NCBI GenBank assembly: GCA_937995505.1
Contig: CALKJV010000153.1
Span: 1-6,853, forward strand
Direction: 5' to 3'
DNA: 6,853 nt
Source of the DNA: an uncultured Bacteroidia bacterium
GTDB taxonomy: Bacteria > Bacteroidota > Bacteroidia > SpSt-205
Position numbers and translations under genes: made by a program
The notes under the pieces: model-generated
Database searches by the model: none
The model's input: the letters and a program-made list of their open reading frames with translations, nothing else
What the model was told of the DNA's origin: nothing
Shown here: in pieces, positions 1 through 6,658 of the stretch
How positions within the stretch are numbered: position 1 is the stretch's first letter
Layout: each line of letters starts with the position of its first letter

Positions 1-61
1 TTCTCGCAGCTTCTCTTGAGGCCTGCAACCTAATTTATGCCCCAGCCGTATATGTAGTGTT

Positions 62-271
62 ATGAAAAAGATAGCCCTCGTCCTGGTCCCCCTCCTGGGG
101 GTAGCGCTGGCAAAAGCCGAAGCGCCCGCAGAAAAAGTCGCCGCCGAAATGACCGCCCAAGTCCTCCTCGGTCCCGGCGGACCCGGCAAAAACTACCGAG
201 CCCAAATGGCCCGATCTTACTTCGGCAGCGGCGGCAAATGTCGCAGCTGGAAGCGCTTCTGCGGCCGATAG
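62..271 (+). CDS. small secreted cationic peptide precursor, 69 aa, unknown function
   Basis: I do not recognise this protein. The N-terminus is a clear Sec signal peptide: Lys2-Lys3, a hydrophobic core at residues 4-17, and an AKA|EA cleavage site after Ala19. The predicted mature part is about 50 residues. It starts with a mildly acidic stretch (EAPAEKVAAE), passes through a GPGGPG linker at 37-42, and ends in a 29-residue tail with eight Lys/Arg and no Asp/Glu. The last 11 residues after GSGG (55-58) read KCRSWKRFCGR, with Cys60 and Cys67 able to form a disulfide. Codons such as gcc, ctc, ggc and caa match the neighbouring genes up to the stop, which argues for a real frame. A strong intrinsic terminator follows the stop by 30 bases, so the gene ends its own transcript. 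No Shine-Dalgarno is visible. It could be an antimicrobial or signalling peptide, or an ordinary small periplasmic protein; function is inference only. Confidence 0.6.
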   Translation: MKKIALVLVPLLGVALAKAEAPAEKVAAEMTAQVLLGPGGPGKNYRAQMARSYFGSGGKCRSWKRFCGR

Positions 272-301
272 AGGCCTGAGAGCGCCCAGAAGGTGGCCAA
301 A

Positions 302-323
302 GGGGGCGAAAGCCCCCGTTTTT
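302..323 (+). terminator. intrinsic (Rho-independent) terminator after the small peptide gene
   Basis: A perfect 6-bp GC stem (GGGGGC, 302-307, pairing with GCCCCC, 312-317) is closed by a GAAA tetraloop (308-311, GNRA type). It is followed by G and then TTTTT (319-323), A and TTTT. It starts 30 bases after the stop of the small peptide gene. It has no comparable T-run on the opposite strand, so it acts on + strand transcription only. It separates the peptide transcript from gatB and argues against any gatB start before about position 330. Confidence 0.9.
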
Positions 324-362
324 ATTTTAGGGCTTTCCTGCCTACCTGCAGTATGGAAAGCG

Positions 363-370
363 TATTTTTG
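363..370 (+). promoter_or_regulatory. candidate Bacteroidota -7 promoter box for the gatB-exporter operon
   Basis: TATTTTTG matches the Bacteroidota -7 consensus TAnnTTTG exactly. It sits in the short space between the upstream terminator and gatB. Transcription would start a few bases downstream, leaving only a handful of bases before the ATG at 380, so the message would be nearly leaderless. The expected TTTG-like -33 element is poor: only a TTTCCTG stretch at 334-340 lies at about the right distance. The call therefore rests on one short match and on position. Confidence 0.35.
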
Positions 371-379
371 CTGCGGTAC

Positions 380-1810
380 ATGCGCTACGAGATGATTGTG
401 GGCTTGGAGGTGCATGCCCAGCTGCAGACCCAAGCCAAGGTCTTCGCACCCGAAGCGGTAACCTTTGGAGAACGGCCCAATAGCTATATCTCTGTGGTCT
501 CTCTCGGCTATCCAGGCACCCTCCCTGTGCTCAATCAAGCCTGCATCAAAGCCGTAGTCCAGCTCGGCCTCGCCCTAAATTGTGAGATAGCTCGGCTTTT
601 TTACTTTTCCCGTAAAAACTACTTTTACCCCGACCTCCCGAAAGGCTATCAAATCACGCAAGAAGCCGCCCCCATCGCTCGCGACGGACAGGTGGAGGTT
701 CGCCTGCCGGATGGATCGCGTCGCCGCATCAGCATAGAACGGCTCCAACTCGAAGAAGACACCGGCAAAAGCTTACATGACCAAGACCCGTTTGATACGC
801 TTTTAGACTACAATCGGGCGGGCATCGGCCTCGTAGAGATTGTAAGTCGACCCGATATCCGCACTCCACAGGAAGCCATGGCTTACTTAGCGCACATTCG
901 GCGGCTCGTACGCTTCCTCGGTATCTGTGATGGAAACATGGAAGAGGGAAGCTTGCGCTGCGATGCAAATATCTCGGTGCGCCCCATAGATAGCGATGTA
1001 TTCGGTACCCGAGTAGAAATCAAAAATCTCAACTCCATTAGCGCCCTTGGAAAAGCATTAGAGTACGAGTACGGTCGGCAGGTCGCCCAGCTGGAGCGAG
1101 GGGAGCCCATCCTGCGAGAAACTCGTACCTGGGATGGCACGCAGACGGTACCCCTGCGAGAAAAGGAAACTTCGGACGACTATCGGTATTTTCCTGAGCC
1201 GGATCTACCGCCGGTCAGGCTGTCTGAAGCGCAGCTTGCCCAGTGGGCCGCCGAGCTGCCCGAGCTGCCAGAGACCCTTTTTGACCGCATGGTAACCGAG
1301 TATCAGCTTACCCCAGACGAAGCTACCCTCTTGACCGAAGACCGCCCCTATGCGGAGTACTTTTTGGCGCTTCTGCAGGCCCAGGTCTCCCCTAAGGCAG
1401 CCGCTACTTGGCTCAATGGCTCTGTCCGCGCCTATCTCAATGCCCAAGCTAAGCCCATGGAAGAGTTTCCCGTGTCGGCCAAGCAGCTGGCTCGCTTGAT
1501 TGCCTTGGTGGAAACTCGCCAGGTGAGCTTCTCAGCTGCTAAAGATATCCTTTTTCCGGCCCTAACTCAACAGCCTACGAGCGACCCCTCTGAGTTAGCT
1601 CAGCAAAAGGACCTGCTCCTCCTGCGAGATGAAGCCCAACTGGAAGCCTGGATTAGCGAGGTACTCCAAGAAAACCCCGACAAAGTGGAAACTTACCGAA
1701 AAGGAAAGGCCGGCCTCTTGGGATTTTTTGTCGGCCAAGTGGTACGACGCGCCAAAGGCAAAGTAGACCCCCAAGAAGTACAGCGCCGCCTCGTAGAGAA
1801 GCTCACCTAG
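380..1810 (+). CDS. gatB: Asp-tRNA(Asn)/Glu-tRNA(Gln) amidotransferase subunit B
   Basis: GatB is the tRNA-binding and kinase subunit of cytoplasmic GatCAB. The complex amidates mischarged Glu-tRNA(Gln) and/or Asp-tRNA(Asn), with ammonia supplied by GatA. The 476-residue product has the usual family length. Visible landmarks: VGLEVHAQ (7-14), YPGTLPVLN (44-52), SRKNYFYPDLPKGYQITQ (77-94), LEEDTGKSLHD (124-134), LLDYNRAG (141-148), EEGSLRCDANISVRP (188-202), KNLNS (215-219), and DYRYFPEPDLPP (267-278). The C-terminal YqeY-like domain runs from about 330 to 476, including ENPDKVETYRKGKAGLLGFF (431-450). I chose the ATG at 380 because MRYEMIVGLEVHAQ aligns exactly with GatB N-termini; the longer frame back to 293 would run through the terminator. 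Minor oddities: Gly150 replaces the usual Pro in the DYNRAGxPL motif, and Gln123 stands where family members I recall have His. The stop is 3 bases before the ABC gene, so it probably heads that operon. gatA and gatC are not in the window. Confidence 0.95.
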   Translation: MRYEMIVGLEVHAQLQTQAKVFAPEAVTFGERPNSYISVVSLGYPGTLPVLNQACIKAVVQLGLALNCEIARLFYFSRKNYFYPDLPKGYQITQEAAPIARDGQVEVRLPDGSRRRISIERLQLEEDTGKSLHDQDPFDTLLDYNRAGIGLVEIVSRPDIRTPQEAMAYLAHIRRLVRFLGICDGNMEEGSLRCDANISVRPIDSDVFGTRVEIKNLNSISALGKALEYEYGRQVAQLERGEPILRETRTWDGTQTVPLREKETSDDYRYFPEPDLPPVRLSEAQLAQWAAELPELPETLFDRMVTEYQLTPDEATLLTEDRPYAEYFLALLQAQVSPKAAATWLNGSVRAYLNAQAKPMEEFPVSAKQLARLIALVETRQVSFSAAKDILFPALTQQPTSDPSELAQQKDLLLLRDEAQLEAWISEVLQENPDKVETYRKGKAGLLGFFVGQVVRRAKGKVDPQEVQRRLVEKLT

Positions 1811-1813
1811 CCC

Positions 1814-3925
1814 ATGCTGGCATACCTACAGGCGCTAAGTGATTTTTATCGCCAGGAGCTGGGTGAGACCGTTCTGCAAAATCATTTAGCCTGGCCCCAG
1901 TCTTTTGATGCGCTGCAAGAGCGCCTGGGCGAAGCCAACCTGCTTGCCCTATCCCAAGCTTTTTCCCAAGAGGGCCTCCTCCACCACCTGAATCGCCACC
2001 AGCTGCCCATACTCTTAGTGCGGCGAGACTGGAAAGAGTTTTACCTCGCCATACCTACCGGCAAAAAGAAGAAGGACTGGTATCTCTGGCGCCAAGAGCG
2101 GTTTTTAGGCAGCTTCTCCCCCGAAGCCGTCCTCCAAAAAGGTCTAGGAGAAGATGCATACATGTACCTCGTAGTGCCGCGGGGATTTGTACCCTCCCCT
2201 TTTTCCAGCCAACCGCTACCCCCTTGGAAGCGCCTGGGTCGTTTCTTCTCTGCCGAGAGCCGCATCGTGGCCTATATCTACACCTACGCCATCCTCGCTG
2301 GCGGCACAAACCTGCTCATACCTGTCTTAGTCCAAGCCATTTTCACGTACATTCAGACCCTGGTCTGGGCCACAGGCCTTACGACCCTACTGCTACTCAG
2401 CCTGGCTGTCCTCGTGGCTTCGGCGGTCGTACGCATCGGCCAATATATCTTGATTGAGCACCTTCAACGGCGGCTCTTTCTCCACTCTACGCTGGAGATC
2501 GTGCACCACGTACCGCGATGGCTTTACCCTGCCGTCGTCCGAGAAAACCTCCCCAGCCTCATCAATCGCTACTTTGAGATTTTCACCCTGGAGAAAAACC
2601 TCTCCAAACTCCTCCTCAATGTCCCAGCCGACCTCCTCACTATTCTGCTTGCTATCATACTCTTATCGTTTTATGCGCCATTTTTCGCGCTGTCGGTGGT
2701 GCTTTTGACGGGGATAGTTACCCTGGGCATAGCCTACACCTTCAAGCCCGCCTACCATAAAAAGAAGGCCGTTTCTGACGAGAAGTACACCATGGCCACT
2801 TGGTTAGAGGAGCTCGCACGGGCACTTCTAACTTTCAAGGTGGCGGGCTTTCCGCCACTGCTGTACCGACGCACCCAAGAGTTAGAAACGCGTTACCTTA
2901 CGCGCCGCCAGCAATACTTTCGTCTGCTCCTCACCCAAAAAGGCCTCCTGTACTTCTACCAGATTGCCATCGCCCTTACCATGCTGAGCCTGGGCGCCCT
3001 ACTCGTGGTAGATAAGCAAATTAGCCTCGGGCAGTTTGTCGCCTCCGAACTGGTTCTATTTCTCATTCTGAATGCTGTGCAGGATCTCGTAGGTAACTTA
3101 GACTCTCTCTACGATGCACTCGTGGGTATTGAGAAACTAAGCCAAATTTTCCAGCCGCCCACCGAAAAGATTGCCGGGGTTACGCTTCCAGCAGGCCCCT
3201 TTTCCCTGTCTCTCCAAGGTGTAGGCTTTACGAGCCACCACTCAGGGGCAGAATTTCGCATCTTGCATAACCTAAACCTACAAATAAAAGCCGGTGAGAA
3301 AGTCTGTCTGACCGGCCCCGCCGGCGGCGGGAAAACTACCCTGCTCCATGTCCTGTACGGCCTTTACACCAATTATGGAGGCGATATCTATGTAAGCGGC
3401 ATCAATCTCCGCCAAACAGACCTGCTTCATTATCGGGCTCGCATCGGAGATGCGCTAGAGGTGGGCGAGATCATTGACGCCACGGTGTGGGATAATCTGA
3501 CCCTAAGCGCCGGTGAAGTGAGCTGGGAAGAGGTACTGGCGATTTGCGATCGCTTAGGCTTTCGGCATACGATTGAGCAGCTGCCCGAGGGCTTTTTCAC
3601 CCGAGTGCCGCCGGGGGGCAGGGGCCTACTCAGCGGACTCATCCAACGCAAACTTATCCTCGCCCGCGCCCTTCTGTCTAAACCCGACCTCCTGATTGTA
3701 GATGACCTTTTCGCCACAGTGGACTGGAGCCTCAAAGAACCCATCTGTCAGGTCATGCTTGACCCACAGGCCTCTTACACCGCCATCATTGTATCACAAG
3801 ACCCAAAGGTCATGCAGATGTGCGACCGAGTAGCTTTTTTATATGAAGGGCAAATCCGCTACTCCGGAGCTTATGAGGGCCTGCAGCCCTACCTGAAAAG
3901 CCAAAACCTCAGCCTCTCGCGATGA
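1814..3925 (+). CDS. ABC exporter, fused membrane and ATPase domains, with C39-like N-domain and degenerate ATPase motifs
   Basis: This is a 703-residue type I secretion-style half-transporter in the inner membrane, expected to act as a dimer. Residues 1-130 look like a degenerate C39-like domain as in HlyB (PILLVRRDWKEFYLAIP, 65-81). There is no cysteine before Cys498, so it cannot be a C39 peptidase. Six membrane segments lie at about 151-178, 185-210, 268-288, 290-309, 378-398 and 405-425. The nucleotide-binding domain spans about 463-690. Walker A is intact (GPAGGGKTT, 501-509), but other motifs are altered: Ser474 at the A-loop aromatic position, Glu549 for the Q-loop Gln, LSGLI (606-610) for LSGGQ, VDD (629-631) with Asp631 for the catalytic Glu, and Gln662 for the switch His. 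ATP binding looks likely; hydrolysis by the usual mechanism is doubtful. I recall similar motif loss in Bacteroidota relatives. The gene starts 3 bases after gatB and overlaps the adaptor gene by ATGA. The cargo is unknown. Confidence 0.9.
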   Translation: MLAYLQALSDFYRQELGETVLQNHLAWPQSFDALQERLGEANLLALSQAFSQEGLLHHLNRHQLPILLVRRDWKEFYLAIPTGKKKKDWYLWRQERFLGSFSPEAVLQKGLGEDAYMYLVVPRGFVPSPFSSQPLPPWKRLGRFFSAESRIVAYIYTYAILAGGTNLLIPVLVQAIFTYIQTLVWATGLTTLLLLSLAVLVASAVVRIGQYILIEHLQRRLFLHSTLEIVHHVPRWLYPAVVRENLPSLINRYFEIFTLEKNLSKLLLNVPADLLTILLAIILLSFYAPFFALSVVLLTGIVTLGIAYTFKPAYHKKKAVSDEKYTMATWLEELARALLTFKVAGFPPLLYRRTQELETRYLTRRQQYFRLLLTQKGLLYFYQIAIALTMLSLGALLVVDKQISLGQFVASELVLFLILNAVQDLVGNLDSLYDALVGIEKLSQIFQPPTEKIAGVTLPAGPFSLSLQGVGFTSHHSGAEFRILHNLNLQIKAGEKVCLTGPAGGGKTTLLHVLYGLYTNYGGDIYVSGINLRQTDLLHYRARIGDALEVGEIIDATVWDNLTLSAGEVSWEEVLAICDRLGFRHTIEQLPEGFFTRVPPGGRGLLSGLIQRKLILARALLSKPDLLIVDDLFATVDWSLKEPICQVMLDPQASYTAIIVSQDPKVMQMCDRVAFLYEGQIRYSGAYEGLQPYLKSQNLSLSR

Positions 3926-5289
3926 AGCGCCGCTGGAACCTCCTACGCTTGGGGTTCTACACCTCGCGCATAGATGAGATCTCCTACATCCTCGGCCAAA
4001 CCATAGAAAGCCCCGCTTGGGTGCGCAACGGCCTACAACGGATAGGGATAATTGGGCTGGTGTTTCTGGGATTTATTTTTTTGCCGTGGACGCAAAATAT
4101 CCCCGCAGCCGGGGCGGTAACCTCGCTCTCGCCAGACGTGCGGCCGCAAACCCTCCATGCCATGATACCCGGCCGCATCCAACGCTGGTACGTCCAAGAA
4201 GGCCAAAAAGTCAAAGCCGGCGATACTCTCTTCCTCCTGGGGGAAATCAAAGACTACTACTTAGATCCTGAGCTGCGCCTGCGCCTCTCAGAGCAACTGC
4301 AAGCCAAAGAACAGACCGCCAGGGCCCAACGCGAAAAAATCGTCGCCTTACGGAGTCAGCTCGCAGCGCTGTACGAAGCCCGAGAAGGCACTCTCGCCCG
4401 AGCCCGCAATAGCCTGCTCCAAGCTCAGCTGCGCTACGAAGCCGACAGTGCAGCACTACGAGCGGCCCAGCTGGAAGAAGCCCTCGCCCAAAACCAGTAT
4501 GCCCGCCAGGAAACTCTTTTCGCACAGGGGCTCCGCTCCCTGACCGAACTCCAAATGCGCCAAATGCGCTTCCAAGAAGCCCAAGCCAAACGCATCGCCG
4601 CCGAAAATCGCCTCGCCGCCAGCCAAGCCGACGTGGCCAACGCCCGCCTCCAACTAGAAGTCATACAAGCCGACTTTGCCGAAAAAATCGCCAAGGCAGA
4701 AGCCGACCTGCGCAGCACAGAAGCCTACCTGTATGAAGTAGAAGGCGCCATCGCCAAACTGCGAAATGAACTCGCCAATATCACCGTCCGCCAAGGGTTT
4801 TATGCAGTCCTCGCCCCCCAAGAAGGATATGTAGTGCGAGCTCTAAAAACAGGTATCGGCGAAGTCATCAAAGAAGGAGAACCCCTCGCTGTCTTCATGC
4901 CCGCCGGGTATAAGCTGGCCGCTGAGCTTTTTGTGCGGCCGTTGGATGTGGCGCTCCTCCGACCTGGCGCAAAAGTTCGCTTGCAATTTGACGGCTGGCC
5001 TGCATTTGTCTTCTCCGGCTGGCCGCAAATCAGTTTCGGTACCTTCGGCGGAATTGTATATACCATTGACTATGTGGATGCGGGCACAGGCTTTTTTCGG
5101 GTGTTGGTAATGCCCGACCCCGAAGACACACCCTGGCCTACGCTGCTACGCTTGGGCGGCGGGGTACGGGGATGGTTTCTCCTAAACGATGTGCCTATCT
5201 GGTACGAGATCTGGCGCCAAATCAACGGCTTCCCGCCGGACTTTACGGCGCAGTTTTACCAGAAAGGCGAAAAAAAGCCCTCAAAATGA
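3922..5289 (+). CDS. HlyD-family periplasmic adaptor of the ABC export system
   Basis: This membrane fusion protein (455 aa) links the inner-membrane ABC protein to the outer-membrane channel. A 40-residue cytoplasmic N-terminus is followed by one membrane anchor (41-56, ending FLPW). The first half of the lipoyl (biotinyl-like) domain is at about 76-110 (PGRIQRWYVQEGQKVKAGDT). A long coiled-coil hairpin of two roughly 80-residue arms spans about 113-290, with its tip near LFAQGLRSLTEL (199-210). The second lipoyl half is at 291-327 (VLAPQEGYVVRALKTGIGEV). The beta-barrel and membrane-proximal part follow (330-440), ending in the LLNDVPIWYEIWRQINGFPP block that I associate with Bacteroidota adaptors of this type. 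The protein contains no cysteine. Its ATG overlaps the ABC stop as ATGA, and its own TGA overlaps the outer-membrane gene start the same way, so translation is probably coupled. The last codons contain an A_AAA_AAG heptamer (separate entry). Confidence 0.93.
   Translation: MKRRWNLLRLGFYTSRIDEISYILGQTIESPAWVRNGLQRIGIIGLVFLGFIFLPWTQNIPAAGAVTSLSPDVRPQTLHAMIPGRIQRWYVQEGQKVKAGDTLFLLGEIKDYYLDPELRLRLSEQLQAKEQTARAQREKIVALRSQLAALYEAREGTLARARNSLLQAQLRYEADSAALRAAQLEEALAQNQYARQETLFAQGLRSLTELQMRQMRFQEAQAKRIAAENRLAASQADVANARLQLEVIQADFAEKIAKAEADLRSTEAYLYEVEGAIAKLRNELANITVRQGFYAVLAPQEGYVVRALKTGIGEVIKEGEPLAVFMPAGYKLAAELFVRPLDVALLRPGAKVRLQFDGWPAFVFSGWPQISFGTFGGIVYTIDYVDAGTGFFRVLVMPDPEDTPWPTLLRLGGGVRGWFLLNDVPIWYEIWRQINGFPPDFTAQFYQKGEKKPSK
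5271..5277 (+). promoter_or_regulatory. possible -1 ribosomal frameshift site (A_AAA_AAG) at the adaptor/channel junction
   Basis: The adaptor frame reads GAA AAA AAG before CCC TCA AAA TGA, which gives the heptamer A_AAA_AAG in the zero frame, the same slippery sequence as in E. coli dnaX. A -1 slip continues GCC CTC AAA ATG, exactly the reading frame of the downstream channel gene, with no stop in between. The product would be adaptor residues 1-452, then Ala-Leu-Lys, then the whole channel protein, about 903 aa. A purine-rich AGAAAGG lies just upstream. I see no strong stem-loop downstream, only weak short pairings such as TGAG (5287-5290) with CTCA (5301-5304). The A-run may instead only serve as an unstructured A-rich start region for the next gene. 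Confidence 0.3.
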
Positions 5290-6632
5290 GTGCGCTGCTC
5301 CTCACGCTATGGTTACAAGTGCCGCTGACCCTCTCAGAGGTATATACCCGAGCGCTGGAAAGGCATCCCTTAGCGCGAGCGATAGGCCTAATGCCAGCCA
5401 TAGCCGAAGCCCAAGCTACCACTACCGCCGGCGTATGGGATCCTACCTTGAATGCGTCGCTCTTAGAGAAAAACTTCAAAAACCAGCTCTATTTCACGCT
5501 CTTCAATGCCGACCTCAAAGTGCCCCTCTGGAATGCCCTGGACTTCAAAGCTATCTATGAGAGTACGGGGGGCTTCTCGCTTAACCCTGAGGATGTCACG
5601 CCGGCAGCTGGCCTGGTAGGGGCAGGGCTAAGCATACCCTTAGGGTCGGGCTTGCTGATTGACTACCGCCGAGCGGCTATCCAAAAAGCCCGCCTCTACA
5701 CCCAAATGGCCCCCTATGAAAAGCAGCTGGCCTTAGCCGAACTGCTTTTGGACATCGCGCAGGATTACTGGGGGTGGTTTGCGGCACACTATAAAGCTAC
5801 GGTATATGCTCAGCAGCTTGCTGTAGCGGAGGGGCGGCTGCGCTTCCTACGAGAAGCCCTGGCCCAAGGAGAAGCTACCCGCGCAGACACCTTAGAGGCC
5901 TATGTTGAGGTCAACCTGCGTCGGCAAGCGCTACTGGCTGCACAAGCCGACCGCTGGAAAAAAGGGCTCCTTCTCCAGCGCCACCTCTGGGAGGAAGTGC
6001 CTTTGGAGCCGGCGGCTTTTTTGGAGCGGTATCGGCCAGACTCCGCAGTGCCCTATGTGCCCAAAGAGCGATGGGAAGCGCTCATCGCCGCGCATCCCAA
6101 ACTCCAGCTGTACGAGCTCAAACGGCGCGTGGCTGCTGTAGAACGCCGCTGGGCCGCTGAACGGCTCCGCCCTCGCCTCCAAGCGGAATACTTTTTTTTG
6201 CGAGACCCTGACCTCTGGCGAAAAGGGTGGGAACGCCCCTTCCAGACAAACTACAAGTTTGCCGTCACCTTCGCGATGCCCCTGTATCTGCGCGAAGCCC
6301 GGGGTAGCCTGCTAACAGCCCGCCTTACTCTGCGCCAGCTGGCCTGGGAACAGGACTTTGAAGCCCGCTCCCTCTACAATAAAGCCCTCGGTCAACTCGG
6401 CCTACTGGATTCGCTCTGGCAACAAACCCAATTCCAAGCACGCCTGGTAGAAGACCTTTTTACCCTCGTGGAGCTGGAAAACCTACGCTTCCGCGCCGGC
6501 GAAAGCGACCTTTTCGTCATCAATCGCCGAGAACGGGAGGCCTTCTCTGCCCTCCTCGGCCTGTATGAACTGTATGCCCGCTACGGGATAGAACTAGCGA
6601 ACCTACAAGCTATCTTGGCTTGGATTCCATGA
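5286..6632 (+). CDS. TolC-family outer-membrane channel of the ABC export system
   Basis: This is the outer-membrane exit duct expected to dock on the HlyD-type adaptor. The 448-residue product opens with a short hydrophobic export signal (residues 2-13). The TolC fold follows at once: LTLSEVYTRALERHP (14-28), then the first helical segment, a beta-strand-rich segment at 52-125 (VWDPTLNASL through LSIPLGSGLLIDYRRA), a long helical region at 130-235 with GEATRADTLEAYVEVNLRR (195-213), and a second repeat from about 258 with strands near 296-336 and a C-terminal helical pair to 448. The sequence around 50-130 matches the TolC-like partners I know from Bacteroidota exporters. It has no cysteine. 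I chose the ATG at 5286 because it makes an ATGA overlap with the adaptor stop and begins the signal. The frame is open upstream to an ATG at 5172, but that would bury the signal. The chosen signal lacks a basic n-region; the upstream codons would supply RRKKALK. Confidence 0.92.
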   Translation: MSALLLTLWLQVPLTLSEVYTRALERHPLARAIGLMPAIAEAQATTTAGVWDPTLNASLLEKNFKNQLYFTLFNADLKVPLWNALDFKAIYESTGGFSLNPEDVTPAAGLVGAGLSIPLGSGLLIDYRRAAIQKARLYTQMAPYEKQLALAELLLDIAQDYWGWFAAHYKATVYAQQLAVAEGRLRFLREALAQGEATRADTLEAYVEVNLRRQALLAAQADRWKKGLLLQRHLWEEVPLEPAAFLERYRPDSAVPYVPKERWEALIAAHPKLQLYELKRRVAAVERRWAAERLRPRLQAEYFFLRDPDLWRKGWERPFQTNYKFAVTFAMPLYLREARGSLLTARLTLRQLAWEQDFEARSLYNKALGQLGLLDSLWQQTQFQARLVEDLFTLVELENLRFRAGESDLFVINRREREAFSALLGLYELYARYGIELANLQAILAWIP

Positions 6633-6658
6633 GAAGTGTGGGCGGATGCTAAGTAAGC

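Noticed and set aside
3..65. Frame open from the window edge to a TGA at 63-65, overlapping the peptide ATG as ATGA, as if the tail of an upstream gene
   Set aside because: Only 20 codons are visible and the peptide is not recognisable. Another frame ends at TAA 31-33 equally well. The ATGA overlap fits the style of this locus but is not enough to call a gene.
182..278. Alternative frame over the peptide 3' end finishing QMSQLEALLRPIEA before TGA at 276-278, suggesting a frameshift
   Set aside because: The upstream part of that frame is Arg-rich and unnatural, while the frame from the ATG at 62 keeps locus-like codons to its stop. No similarity supports a shift.
35..538. Long reverse-strand open frame (167 codons) across the peptide gene, terminator and gatB start
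   Set aside because: It runs antisense through a clear intrinsic terminator and the conserved start of gatB, and its product shows no recognisable domain; it is a shadow frame of GC-rich coding DNA.
3611..3624. G-rich run (six G, CA, four G) in the ABC gene as a possible G-quadruplex
   Set aside because: Only two G-tracts are close together, fewer than the four needed, and the run encodes the Pro-Gly-Gly-Arg stretch before the signature motif.
4258..4791. Repetitive-looking GCC/CAA/GAA codon stretches in the adaptor gene, possible DNA repeats
   Set aside because: They are explained by the Ala/Gln/Glu-rich heptads of the coiled coil. I found no exact long direct repeats.
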